A stretch of 64,000 nucleotides of DNA from Takakia lepidozioides (lineage: Eukaryota; Streptophyta; Takakiopsida; Takakiales; Takakiaceae). Positions 20,775 through 31,869 of the stretch are shown here, in pieces (positions within the stretch are counted from its first letter, which is position 1; every line of letters begins with the position of its first letter). The notes beneath the pieces were generated by a model. It was not told the origin of the DNA. It worked only from the letters and a program-made list of their open reading frames with translations, and ran no database searches. The DNA is taken from the NCBI GenBank assembly GCA_030704615.1, contig CM060734.1, positions 9,548,001 through 9,612,000 on the forward strand, in the 5' to 3' direction. A program made the translations under genes and the position numbers.

Positions 20775-23641
20775 TGTCCGCACAATTTCGTCAGTTCCTG
20801 TGTTTGTTGTGTCTCTTGGGGATGTAGGGCGGTGGCATGACTGTCTGCTGGTTAGGAAGTGCATCCCAGGATTGTGATGGTCGTGGTGGCAACTTCTTGT
20901 TTCTGTTGTCATCACTATCTGGTTGCTCCTGTGGTTCGTGAGTGGGCCAGCTTTCGTCATCAGGGTGTTTTGCTATTCCGTCCGTACGTACCATGTCGAT
21001 TTTGGTGGTCAAGGTTTCTCGGTAGGTTTGTAGCTCCTCCTTGGTCTAGGGCACAATGTTTTTGGTCGTCCTGCTGCCCATTAACCAATTAACAGCTGGC
21101 GTCCCCGTTTCTCTGAAGGGGTGGTCTTTGTCCAGGACCAATGGTGAAAAGTGGTCTTTTGCCTGGCGCTATGCTTCAGCATAAAGTAGTCTGTTCGTAT
21201 ATGCTGAAGTGCCTGAGACTCTCTCTGGTGGCTGGAATTTGGGTAATTCCCAGTGAGTATCCTTGTCAATACTCTCATAGCGCTACCAGCTTCCCCTCAT
21301 TGTGACGAACATCCGGTATAAGTAGCTGCCAATATAAAAAACTTGGGCAGCCCATTACAACGTCTACTGCCGGGGTAGGATTAATCTTCAATTGCCCCAC
21401 TGCCCACATGTAAGCGACCAGCTCCTTGTATTCTAAGGGAGCCTGGCGCCAGAATTCAACCAATTCTGCCCCTGACCATGTCTCCTCCCTAGCTAGTGGT
21501 CTCATCCTGTATCTCAAAGGTATGAGAGTTTGATTGAGCAAATGTAATTGACCCAATGACCTGCAGGGGGTTAAGGCTTTGAATACCTTCTCTAGTACTT
21601 CTGGGATTTGGTGGGCTGGGACTATCTTCATTTTAAAGTATTCCTCTGAATACTTTAGCCACTCCCCATCCTGCTTGCATGGCATGATTTGGAAATCATC
21701 CACTGCTAGGTGGTGGTTGTGTTGTTGGTGGTGTTTTGTGCTGGTGTTGTTGTTGTTGATTGTATTGGTGCTTCCTGTTCATGGTCTTGCTCCTGTCGTC
21801 CTCATTCGTGAGCTCCTCTTGTTCTGGAATTGGTGGCAGGAATTCCTCGTGAATGTCTGTCACCAAATTCGCCAATTGACACTTCATTTGTTTTATCATT
21901 GCCCTGTTGAGTTTCTTCATTTCTAGCTCACTTCCTTCACTCAACCATACTCGGGCCAAGGCTGCATCCAGCTCTGCTTGCAGAGTCAGCTTCTCCAGCT
22001 GCTGCTTCCATTCCTGTTCGTTGTGTAAGGCAATTTCTCTCTATGTGTTAGCTGTGAATAGCCTATTTTCTGCATTTTCCCTTACTCTCAGCAGTACAGT
22101 ATTGCATGAGAGCCACTTGGTTCCCTGTTCTTTGGCAGTCCTCAGCTGCCCATTGAGTGTATCCACCTGTCCCTTAAGTGTCTGCACTTGTCCTGTGAGT
22201 GTTTCCACCTCTGTCTCCGTTTTTCGAGATCGCTCTCTTTCTGCATCGAGGTTGGCTTGGACATTGCGTGTTTTGTCTCTCTGTCTTTGCCACCTCTGTT
22301 CCCACTCGTCTCGGCGTTCTATTAAAGTGTTGTATTGGCGAAGCAGGGTAGTCTTTTTATCCTCCAATGATGCGATTGTAACCTCGTGGTTACATACTGT
22401 TCTTGCTGTCGCCAATTCACTTTGGTGTTTTTCTTTGATGTGGTCCAAAATCATGCTAAGGTTCTCCGGGCTTATGTAATCCTTGGCCCTGTCCATGTAG
22501 GCCGTTACTTGACCCAACGCTTGTATTACCTGCAGAATTACATTCTGTGGCGTTTCTTCCAAACCTGTGTCCCATACTGTTGTATCCAGGACCTGTTGTG
22601 CGAGTAGTAATTCCAAATTGGAATTATTGTCTTGCTGCTGCTGACTTTGTGCCTCTTGTACCACCTGCTGTTGCTGCACCACTATGGCTTCCTCCTCTGT
22701 TCCTGGTTGAGTGGCCTCTGCAGGTGTTGTTTGCTGGATTTTGGTGTTAACATGGCCAATTTTCATGGGTGTTGCTTCATTGGTCTGCGGCTGGTCCCCT
22801 CATTCTGGCTGTTGATTCTCTCTTTCTCTCTGCAGTGTGGAATCAGCCGTTGAGTTGAAGATGTTTTCTGCCATTGCACTCGTGGTTGATTCGTTGATTT
22901 GGGCTCTTTTTGTAAGTCCGCCCTCTTCTTCCAATTGTTGTCTTTCTTCCTCTTGACCTGCTGCCGTCTTGCTTCCTTCCTCCTCCATCGTGTCTGCCCG
23001 CTGCATGATTCCCAACATTGTTTGCTCTTCGGGTGTCTAATGTACAGTGTGTCAAATCATTTGGAGTAACAGGGGAGTAACCATGGTAACCATTACTTCC
23101 TTCTTCTTCTTTGTCAACCTGGTTAATTCTTGGGTCAACTTCTTCAATAAGAAGCCTGCCCAATTCACGATTTGCCCATTAACTCCTTAGTGCAATAGCT
23201 GTGGTTTTGCCTGAGGCAAAGCAACGTGCTAAGTACCGGGGCTATCTTCTTAAAGCTGGGGTTTTTGCTATGACTGCATGTGTAGCCCTGATTGGCTTGG
23301 TTGAGATTCTCAAACAGGTCCGCAAGTATAAACCTTGGTGGTTTGCCGCTGTGCGCTGGTACGTCCAGACTGGGAAGGTGAAACACTTCCGCCAAGTACT
23401 TCTCCGTCAATAGAAAATGTGTGTCACAGACGTTTGTGCTTCGAGTACTGGTGTTGTAGTTCTCCAAGAACTCCCTGCATAGCTCGTCGTGCTTAAGGTT
23501 CCAGTGCAGCGTGGTGACGAAGTACCGCAGGCCAAGACTGTCCTATCTCTGTGTCCTGCTCGATTTTCCGCAACGCCGGGCTGATTTTGAAATTCACTTG
23601 CGCATAAGAACTTGGTATCTTCCGCTTGGTGCCTGCCATTT
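20775..23641 (-). pseudogene. Element B third ORF: unknown protein with long coiled coil, in env position
   Basis: From ATG at 23639-23641 (MAGTKRKIPSSYAQVNFK) the frame can be followed with shifts through CDTHFLLTEKYLAEVFHLPS, an acidic Glu-rich part, a Gln-rich part, and a coiled coil at 22041-22520 with heptads (SLEDKKTTLLRQYNTL, VETLTGQVQTLKGQVDTLNG). Then come KQHQ-rich sequence, a compact C-terminal part (WSGAELVEFWRQAPLEYKEL) and a Pro-rich tail. Stops at about 22040, 21265, 21177 and 21047 and frameshifts near 23535 and 23160 break it. It lies between integrase and the polypurine tract, where some plant gypsy elements carry an env-like ORF, but I recognise no fusion peptide or clear membrane anchor. 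Function unknown. Confidence 0.6.
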
Positions 23642-23974
23642 CCCTTAGTTTTGCTGTTGCTGTAAGGAATTGGAGCACAAATTCCTGTATCAAGAGTAGT
23701 ATGAAGCACACTGGAAGTTGTGTAGACGACAATTTCCAGTTTGCGGAAGAGAAGGTGTGGGGTTCGTTTCTGGGTTTAAGTAGGGGTTCTCCTCTGTGGG
23801 CTTCCACTCTAACTTCTCTCGAGGTTCTCGTGGAGGTAATTTGGTCCTGCTGTCCGCCTAGATTTAAAGCGTAGTTAGCTTTAATTGTTGGGCCCGTGTT
23901 TACCAAGAAGCATTTAGCTTACACTGCTGTGAGTTTCACTGATAGTTACATGGCCAGATGCACAAGGGGTTACA

Positions 23975-24070
23975 TGCGAGTGAGTTACACTACTAAGAGT
24001 CACATTACTAAGAGTCGCACTACTAAGAGTCACACTCCTAAGAGTTACACTGCTAAGAGTTACACTGATG
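23975..24070. repeat. 15-bp minisatellite, about six units
   Basis: Tandem variants of CACACTACTAAGAGT. The period is a multiple of three. It lies between the third ORF and the pol end of element B. Confidence 0.75.
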
Positions 24071-24770
24071 GATTGGGTGGCATTTCTGGTAACGGTTTTG
24101 AGTAGACCTCATCCATTTTCTGCCTGATTTTCTTCCGTTGGTGTTTTCTTCGTGGTTTGTCTTGGATTGGACTAATGGTTGTTGATGATTGTCCATCCAT
24201 TTTGGTATGTGGTCTGTTTTTAGATGAGCGGCGTGTGCGCAGTACTTGCAAATTGGTTTAATGGCTTTGCCCTTATCGTCCGCCGTCTTTTGGCAATCCA
24301 TTGGATTGCGCCGTCGTTCTTTCTCCGTGTTATGATCCATGGTTAGTGGTGTATGATTACCACGGTCGGTGGGGTCATCTGGAGCGTACATCTCGGAGTT
24401 TAACACAAGCAATGACTCGTTGGCTACTTCGTATTCGTTCACGGTTCTGTAGGGCATATGTGCTGGCCACGGTTCACCATACGGTATACGGGGTGGTAGT
24501 GCTGACCTCCAAATGAATGGTGGTCTAAACGTAGCGGTGCCCTGAACTCGTATAGCCACCTATCTTAGTACATGCCGATTCACCGTCTCGTGATGAATGT
24601 AGTATGCACTGGCGGTTTCACGCTCCTCATCTGCGGTTTGGTCTTCCTCGTTGGCGTATAAGTCATGTATAAGTGCTCTGTCATGTATCCCTTTATAGCC
24701 TTTTAACTTGTTAATATTTATTCGTCCCACGAATTCTTGTTCCAAGGTCTACAAATCGACAGTTCCATTG
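24053..24770 (-). pseudogene. Element B: coding remnant after integrase, with a CCHH finger-like motif
   Basis: ORF 24053-24559 contains ICKYCAHAAHLKTDH (C-x2-C-x4-H-x4-H), resembling a zinc knuckle with His as the last ligand, in a basic, polar protein. It follows the integrase tail (24560-24770). It could be the end of pol or a separate small ORF; I cannot assign it. Confidence 0.45.
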
Positions 24771-25815
24771 TCATGTACCCTTTTGATTTGAAATGGTCCC
24801 ATCCATGGCATTTTCAATTTTCCTCCCAGTTTGATTTTCTTGATTTTTGGTAACCACAAAATAATTTCCCCGTCCTGGAAAGATTTTTCTTCGCTGTTCT
24901 TGAATTCGTGCCAAGTTATCTGCAGCGTCTGCCCGAACTTCTTCCAGATGAAATAACTCATGTTCCCTGACTCGTAGAGATTCTTCTAAACCCCATCGTT
25001 CATGAGTTCCGGTTCGTAGTGTGGGTATCATGCATTCAATGGGTAATAGTGCCTCTGCTCCATACACAAGTTGAAATGGTGTATGTTTCGTGGTCACCTT
25101 GTATGATGTCCTGAATGCCCATAGTGTTGTGTTCATTTTGGTGTCCGATTGGCATTTACTATCTTGGTTAAGATAGTGCATAAATATCTTGTTGGTAGAT
25201 TCGGCTTGTCCATTTCCTTGGGGATAGTAAGCAGTGCTCTTGTGATGTACAATCATGCACTCCTCCGTCAAGCATTTTATGGCATCATTTATAAAATGTG
25301 ATCCCTGATCACTGACGAATTCCAGTGGACAACCAAATCGTGTGATGATGTTTTCATATAAGAATTTGGCTGTCGACATGACAGTGTTGTCTCTTAGTGC
25401 CTTGGCCTCTACCCATTTGGTAGTGTAGTGCTGTGAGGATGTATTGGTTCTGTGTGTACCTTGCTGGAGGTTTAATGGGTCCCACGAAGTCTAGTCCCCA
25501 ACGTTGAAATGGTTCTATTGGTAGTATTAGGTGCATAGTACCCTTCCCAGTTCGTTCTACTGGTCCCATCCTCTGGCAAACATCACATTGTTGACAGTGT
25601 TCATAAGTGTCTCCAAATACAGTAGGCCACCAGTAACGTGCTAATAATATCTTCTTTGCTCTCAGGTCAGAACTGAAGTGTCCTCCTGCAATTCCTTCAT
25701 GTAGCTCTTGCATCACTGTTTTGGCTTGTTCTTTGTTCACACATCTTCTCATTATGGAGTCAATTCCTCTTTTGTACAGAATTCCCTTGATCACTGTGTA
25801 TGGCTTACTTTTCAT
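24771..25815 (-). pseudogene. Element B: integrase
   Basis: N-terminal finger at 25550-25770: ELHEGIAGGHFSSD, then QQCDVCQRMG (HHCC). Core: [12 protein letters not shown] (first Asp), [13 protein letters not shown] (second Asp) and [14 protein letters not shown] (Glu). A frameshift near 25385 splits the finger plus first Asp from the rest. The tail [14 protein letters not shown] is typical of gypsy integrases. Confidence 0.88.
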
Positions 25816-26021
25816 TGAAAGCTTTCTCCTGTCATCTTTGGTATATGTTCAGATAGTATTTGATTGGCCATTGCCAATCGTCCGGATCTTGATCTTTCTT
25901 CTTCTGGATCTGGCTCTTCCTCAATAATAGGTCCTTCATCAAGAGGTTCATCTTCATCTGATGAGTCCTCTTCTTCATCAGTGTCATCCATGAGCTTAAG
26001 AGAATCTGGGAGGTCATAGTC

Positions 26022-27297
26022 TCATTGAAACACTCCCAGAGCGTCTAGAGGGTCTACCTCTGCTTCTTGGGCTTTTGGTTGAACGGCAAACAGAAATGCA
26101 TCGGGAAGTTGATCCTTTACTCCTGTTGCTGGTTCTCCTGTAGGAATTCTTGACAGATGATCTGCTGTAACATATAATCTTCCTGGTTTATGAACAACTT
26201 CAAAATCATACTCATGAAGAAGTAATAACCATCGAGCAACCCTGCCACTAGCTAGTGGTCGATTTGCTAAATGAACTAGAGTCTGATGATCAACAATAAA
26301 CTTAAAGTGATTGCCAAGTAAATAATGCCGAAACTTTTGAACAGCATAAATCATTGCCAATGCTTCCCTTTCCGTGGTGCTATAGTTCTTCTCAACTGCT
26401 GTCCGCAATCTGCTTGCATAATAGATTGGTGAATCTATTGTGTCTGTCACATTCTGGGCCATAACTGCCCCCAAAGCAATGCCTGATGCATCACTGTGTA
26501 CATGAAATGGTAAATCCCATCTTGGATTTATTAGAATTGGGGTTGTTGTGAGTGCCCTTTTTAGTGAATCAAATGATTCCTGGCAAGCTGGAGACCATCG
26601 GTATTCAGCATCTTTCTTCAGCAGTCTATAGACTGGTGCCGCTCTGTGAGCATATTTGGCCATGTACCCTCTGTAATAGCTCGTCTGTCCCGGAAATCTC
26701 TTGAGTTTCTTGGGATTTTCTGGTGGTGGTATTTTCTGGATAACATCCACCTTCTTTGGATCCACCAGAATTCCCTGTTGGCACACAATGTGTCCCAACA
26801 GTAATCCTGAATTCACACAAAATGTACATTTTTCCGGATTGAGACTTACTCCATTGTCTCTGCAAGCTGAGGCAAAGTTTTAACTGTGCCAAGTGTTTGG
26901 ATTTTTGTCCAAAGACACTGAAATCATCCAAAAATACCTGCATAAAATCATTGAGATAACTCTTGAATATCTCAGATACTGCTCGTTGAAACATGGCTGG
27001 TGCTTTGCAAAGTCCAAATGGCATGACTTTGTAAGCATAAACTCCCCATTCAGTGATGAATGCGGTCTTTTCTCGGTCGTCTTCTGCCATTTGCACCTGG
27101 TTGTACCCACTGAACCCATCCACGAATGAATACATCTCATGTCCTGCCACTGTGTCCTACACTATCTCTGTGAAAGGTAGTGGAAATGGGTCTTTCTTGG
27201 TTCCTGCATTCAATTTGCGGTAGTCCACACATACCCGTAATTTTCCATTCTTCTTGGGTACTATCACAATGGGTGATAACCATTGTGGTGTCTCTAC
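26022..27297 (-). pseudogene. Element B: reverse transcriptase and RNase H
   Basis: RT begins at RVCVDYRKLNAGTKKDPFPL (27200-27260), then SFVDGFSGYNQVQMAEDD, VMPFGLCKAPAMFQRAVSEI and FLDDFSVFG, followed by the thumb and RNase H (VHSDASGIALGAVMAQN, YSTTEREALAMIYAVQKFRH, KFIVDHQTLVHLANRP, YVTADHLSRIP). A stop and a frameshift near 27150 and 26880 interrupt it. All RNase H acidic residues I can identify are present in 26022-26816. Confidence 0.9.
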
Positions 27298-27456
27298 GAG
27301 ATTAGCTATTTCATGAGCATGAGCGGCATGAGCGGAGTAGTAAGACAATTGGTTTTCATGAGCAGAAGTACAAATTAGGGAAATAAAAAACATTAAAAAC
27401 ATTATTTTAATAGAATGTGTTAGAAAAAAAAAAACCAATATAATATTCATTGTTTG
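27298..27456 (+). mobile_element. MULE terminal fragment (159 bp)
   Basis: GAGATTAGCTATTTCATGAG and the following CATGAGCGG iterations, then an A/T-rich part ending in ATATAATATTCATTGTTTG. It is nearly identical to the reverse complement of 62890-63076. It is exactly the end piece that MULE copy 2 (15183-19350) lacks, apart from about 12 bp. Confidence 0.85.
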
Positions 27457-27520
27457 TACCCCTTTGACATTAGATCCTTGAGCTGGGCCTTCAGCTCGAC
27501 CAACTCTCTGTGGCTCAAAG
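27457..27520 (-). mobile_element. Chromovirus H remnant (64 bp of pol)
   Basis: Matches 9295-9359 (the ELKTQLKDLMSKGYI part of the RT linker). In pol order it continues directly from 15182, with about 13 bp lost, so the DNA between 15183 and 27456 appears inserted into copy H. Confidence 0.8.
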
Positions 27521-27521
27521 C

Positions 27522-27919
27522 TGCTCGACAAGCTGAAGGTCTCTAATATTAACAAGGCTCTGTTTGACATTGTTGAGTCAATCTCTATCCAACCCGCTCC
27601 CAGGCAGGTGGGCCATGTCGAGTGGATGCAGGAAATCGACAATAAACTTGATGCTCACTCCATCTCCATCAGAACCGACCTACGTAACGACATCGATGAT
27701 ATGGAGCACAGACTGTCTGCATTAGTCAACAACCAGCAACTTGCCTATCATGAGTACATGATATCTCTGCATAAATCCATAACGGATAACCTCGGCCATA
27801 ATCTGGCGAATTTTTATCATCATGTGGATCTCGTCTTTGCTAATCTCCCTAAGCTTCCAGGGCCGGGATCCTCGGATTCTACTCTACCAAGGTCCAAGTG
27901 CAGGGTCCCCACAGCCTAG
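27522..27919 (+). CDS. Unknown ORF fragment, helical, N-terminally truncated
   Basis: A plus-strand frame open from the gypsy junction to TAG at 27917-27919 (about 132 residues). The segment after 27608 reads VGHVEWMQEIDNKLDAHSIS and continues as a mostly helical, polar sequence (DDMEHRLSALVNNQQLAYHE), ending in a Pro/Ser-rich tail. No start codon is left, so it is a truncated gene or a gag-like fragment. I do not recognise the family. Confidence 0.35.
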
Positions 27920-28709
27920 CCCCAACATAGTATTCAAGACGTTCTACCATACTGCTCCAGAGTTCACTGGTCTGCTACCTGCACAACCATCTGCCCCTTT
28001 GGGCACTGGATCGGTTCGCATCTAGGAGCATGTTGACGAATCAACCCTGCCAACCACGGCACCTACATAGCCCTCCGACTCTCTCCTCACAGGTGTAACC
28101 AAGCATCCACATGCGTAGTCACAACGGTCTCCATCGTGCCCTCAACATTAGCTTCTTTTCTGCTAGAGTAGTTTGCTATCTAGTCTTGTTGGTATCGCTC
28201 TGCCCACCCTCAGTTGTATCGAGTTGGGTCATAGTTTTTTCAAACCCAGCCGCTGCTTTCAAATCCTATATCACTTTATCGCTCGGGTCACACCCCACTC
28301 CTCCTCCTCACACTTCTCCCTCTCTCGCTTCATCTTGCACTTCTAATCCTAACGGCTACATATCCATTAACATTACCCCTCCCTACTCATGTCTGCTATG
28401 GTTCACCACTCTGCCAGCATACGTGACATATCCCGTCATTTCCTACCAACCCCTGCCCCAATCATATTATCCCCAATCATATTCATCGCCCAATATACAT
28501 CCCTGTTACCCATACTTTTCATCCTCAGCTCCTCACCCCCATGTCCACCACACGAGTCATCCCCCCCCACACAAGTAGCAGCCAGACCCTGAGTCACAGC
28601 TGCAACCCTCTTCACAGACCAGTGAGATAAAGTCGATGCATTCTCAAGTGCAAGCACAACAGGGCCGGCCAACAGAGCAACAACAGGGGGAAATAGGACT
28701 CAAGACGTC
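27920..28709 (+). other. Proline-rich potential coding remnant, unassigned
   Basis: Pyrimidine-rich DNA with a Pro/Ser/Tyr-rich frame at 28111-28578. It could be the continuation of the fragment at 27522 (a gag-like tail) or non-coding. I find no domain. Confidence 0.25.
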
Positions 28710-29365
28710 AAATTTTTTATGGCCGAATGTCCCCTGGATAGCAGCCCTATACCCACCCTTTGGCTCAAGATGCAGGACTTCCTTCACTCAAACTTACCTC
28801 ATTATTCCATCCTCCCCCATGTGACAACCACTTGGGGCTCTTACATTGAGGAGTTCCTTAGGCTCAACTCTAAACTTAGCCCATCTACTCAAATTCTAGC
28901 ATTAATGGAGGAGAAAGAGGTTCGACAGTCAGCTATACCTCAAGATGGTATATGGGTCCAGCAGGCTAGATCCGGTGATGATAAGCTTCCACCAGCCCCC
29001 TTTTGGGCCCAAGTAACGGGGGAGCCATTTTCCCAACAGGGCTTGGATTTGAGATTGTGGGTCTAGCACGCCGAGGCCTACCTTTTTTTTTTGGGTAAGC
29101 TGATTTGATGCCATGACACCTGAGGCCTTTTATTTTGCGAGGCGTCCTTGGCTCCCCAAATGAAGTTTCTGATACATTTTTTGACCTCTTGAATGAGTCT
29201 TGAACTAGTGCTCCAAGTAGAGGCAAAGAACCAGATACCAGCCATCAAGATTTGATTTGCCACCAAAGCCCTATCAATGATTGAGAGATAACAAGAACCC
29301 CAGTAGGCTAGTTGTCTTTTGACAATAGTTGGGCCTATTCTTTGATCTTCCGAGAGGTTGATACC
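28710..29365 (-). pseudogene. L1-type LINE: 3' end of ORF2
   Basis: Read from 29365: QRIGPTIVKRQLAYWGSCYL, RALVANQILMAGIWFFAS, VKKCIRNFIWGAKDAS, VSWHQISLPKKK, then in another frame GLGVLDPQSQIQALLGKWL. The order (helical stretch, NFIWG, VSW, P-K-K-GGLGV, ALLGKW) is typical downstream of the RT in plant L1 elements. The 5' side ends at the MULE terminus at 29366. The last part is frameshifted and fades near 28710. Confidence 0.72.
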
Positions 29366-30066
29366 TAGAGGTTTACTATTTCATGAGCCGGAAACCATGA
29401 GCCATGATCCATGAGCCGCATGAGCGGTGAGCCAAAGTGTAAGACAATAGGTTTTCATGAGCGGAATTCTCCAGATTTGGAAATGTGGCAGAATTTTAAA
29501 AATAAAATAAATAATTATTGGTTTTTTATTTGACACTGAATATTTAAGAATTTCCAGATTCTGTAATGCAAGGAATATATGTCCTGAGTAAGCATTGCAC
29601 TCATGCTTACGTAATTGTGCTCATGGAAAGAAATTGCGGTGCTTGGAAAATTGGAGTATGGCACAGCAAAAGACGATGTATGTTGATGGAAATTAACAAT
29701 TCCTCTGTTTTATTTGCCCAAACATGCGAATGAAGGTGACCCATGTCTCTAGATTATATGATTCCTATGCAACATTCGACTACTCGTTGGTTGGACAATT
29801 GGCAATCTTCCTGCATTCTGCGGGAAAAGTCTGCGACCAGACTGGAAAATGCGGCGCCAAATTCTAGTTCGCACGTGCAAGACTATTTCTGATTGTTGTA
29901 TTCTTGGCAAAAGTCGGCTATAAGATTGGGAAATGCGACGCCGCATTTCCTACAAATGGTCAACTGACGTATGCAGTGTGGGGGAGGGAAAAAAATGACC
30001 ACAAAAAAACCGTTGGAGCCTCTGGTGTTGCTTGTATGTCGTACTTGGGCTTTCCAAAGACACAAG

Positions 30067-30477
30067 TCATAATGTCATGCCTGCAAAACCAGGAGACGGT
30101 TGTTGCTCTACAAATTTCGCACAAACAAATCTTTCCATGAAACAAGGTGCATGGACTGCCCCGACTGGGTTCCTCCTCATCATCTCACCACACCGTTGTC
30201 GTGTATCCACTCGAATTGCAGAACACCTGCCTCGATATGCCGGCAGTGTGTGAGCAATTCTCCACTGTGACACAGACACTGTCGTGTCCACAATGGGTTG
30301 CCTATACTGCATGACTGCAGCCGGAATTTGGGGTAGGTATGGCAACAGATTCTCTGCCACCAAATCCCCATTGCTTGAAGGCGAATATGGTGATCTTGAA
30401 ACTATTGGGCTTGCAATGCTGGAAGACACATTGTGCGGCAACATGACAGGACCTCGAGGCCCAGTGCGAATGTTCAC
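30067..30477 (-). pseudogene. MULE copy 3: C-terminal region
   Basis: Parallels 15667-16260: RTGPRGPVMLPHNVSSSIAS, SQWRIAHTLPAYRGRCSAIR, DTRQRCGEMMRRNPVGAVHA. Clearly diverged at protein level, so this is an older subfamily. Confidence 0.7.
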
Positions 30478-31071
30478 GTCCGAACGCCAGGAATCCTCTT
30501 CGCAGCCGGGTTCCTCTTCAATTCTTCACCTCACAGGCCGAGTACGGACGTCCCCCTCTAGGTGTTGACCTCTGCGGTGCAAAGGCATCCCTTTGATCTT
30601 CTCTTGCAATGCCGTTGCTCATTTCATAGGATTGTTTGACATCTTCGCCGTTCGTACCAACATTTCCTCCATATCCGGCCCAAAGCCCCATTGTTTCCCG
30701 CTCAGGAATTAGTAGTATCTGGCTTGCTGGATGATGGATCTGTCGATGTCCTCCGTTGTGGCCGTGAGGATGTCGACCAAATGTGCGGCAGAAGACGCTT
30801 ATCAGGAGGAATGGACAGATTAAGCCATATTCGTGGTCACATTCCATTTTCCCCTCACCATTTTTTGTGCACTTGCAGGAACTTTGTTTGGATTCGGACA
30901 CGGACATGCCCTAAATTTTGTCTTCGTCAAGTAAAAGTCCAGCATCATACCTGCCGCATGTAATATCCAAATTGTCCAATCGGTAATGCCACTACGCCAA
31001 CCAACTGTGCATGGCTCCTATATCGTCTTCCTCCATTGCACCTGACGTTTTCCACCAAGCCCGGATGCATA

Positions 31072-31869
31072 CAACAGATCGCGGTATTTATGACTGCCAT
31101 ATAGGACTACCCTGCAGTTATAAACGGTACATATGACTATCATGACTGTAAGTTGTCGAACCGCGTGAATAGAATGACTACAGAATGGTTCAGTCAGGAT
31201 GACTACAGTCAAGTGAACCAAGTGATATCTCTCACTGCAGTCATATATACCATATTGCAGTAATATATATATCTTTATCTGATAACTCTGCTGCGCTACG
31301 TGGCGAGGCGCACCTACTTAAAAAAAATAAAAATATTACACGTCGTGTCGTGCCGTGTTGCGCCACATGGCATGACGCATTTTTATAATTAAAAAAAACC
31401 ACGTGGCATCCCATCTAGGGTGCCACGTGCTATCCTTGACTCGCCTACTAACCCTAGGGCCATCCTATCCATTTGATTATACTTGGAGAAGTTCGAACCC
31501 GCAACCTCTTTGCTAGAAGACTTAACTACATGCTAATCAATACACCCATTACTTATGCATGTGACCATATGGAGTTTTAATTGTATATAACAATATATTA
31601 AATACACATCAAATGACAAAATCCCCAGTAGTCCTCATGACTATGTAACCTCATCCATGTACATTGTAGTCATGCAAATGACTACGAGTGGTGAGCTAGA
31701 TCTGGTCGATTGCCGTTGACGAGCCTCCGCCCATTCCGAAGCCATGTAGTCATACACACGACTGCGGGGGGTCAATTTCATGCAAAAACATGGTGCAGTC
31801 ATGGTCAAAGTTAGGAAAACCATGACTACCGGGGGTTGGCAGTGATAAATACCGCGATCTGTTGTAGTG
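31072..31869. mobile_element. CACTA-type MITE, about 798 bp, inside MULE copy 3
   Basis: Terminal inverted repeats: CAACAGATCGCGGTATTTAT at the left and the same on the reverse complement at the right, extended there to CACTACAACAG. The right end ends in GTAGTG, giving the CACTA signature; the left end lacks its first five bases. Comparison with MULE copy 2 shows the empty site, and ATA is repeated on both sides (31069-31071 and 31870-31872), fitting the 3-bp duplication of CACTA elements. ATACAA as a 6-bp duplication is an alternative. Many subterminal GACTAC and GACTGC words are present. No transposase frame. Confidence 0.75.
31488..31550 (-). other. tRNA-like remnant (B-box-like GGTTCGAA)
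   Basis: The minus strand has GCGGGTTCGAACTTCTCC after TGATTAGCATGTAG, resembling tRNA-derived SINE sequence. It lies within the MITE and is not a functional tRNA as far as I can fold it. Confidence 0.3.

Larger units (their letters stand above)
20551..27297 (-). mobile_element. Athila/Tat-like gypsy element B with a third ORF
   Basis: Minus-strand order: RT, RNase H, integrase, a long third coding region, polypurine tract, start of an LTR. The RT shows CVDYRKLN and FLDDFSVFG; the DDFSVFG form of the catalytic box resembles the Athila/Tat group rather than the chromoviruses here. Gag and protease are absent: at 27297 the element is cut by a MULE terminus, and at 20551 its LTR is cut by fragment A4. 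No chromodomain is seen. Confidence 0.78.

Noticed and set aside
23900-24105. Thr/Lys/Ser repeat protein on the plus strand
   Set aside because: Translation of the 15-bp minisatellite on the strand opposite to element B.
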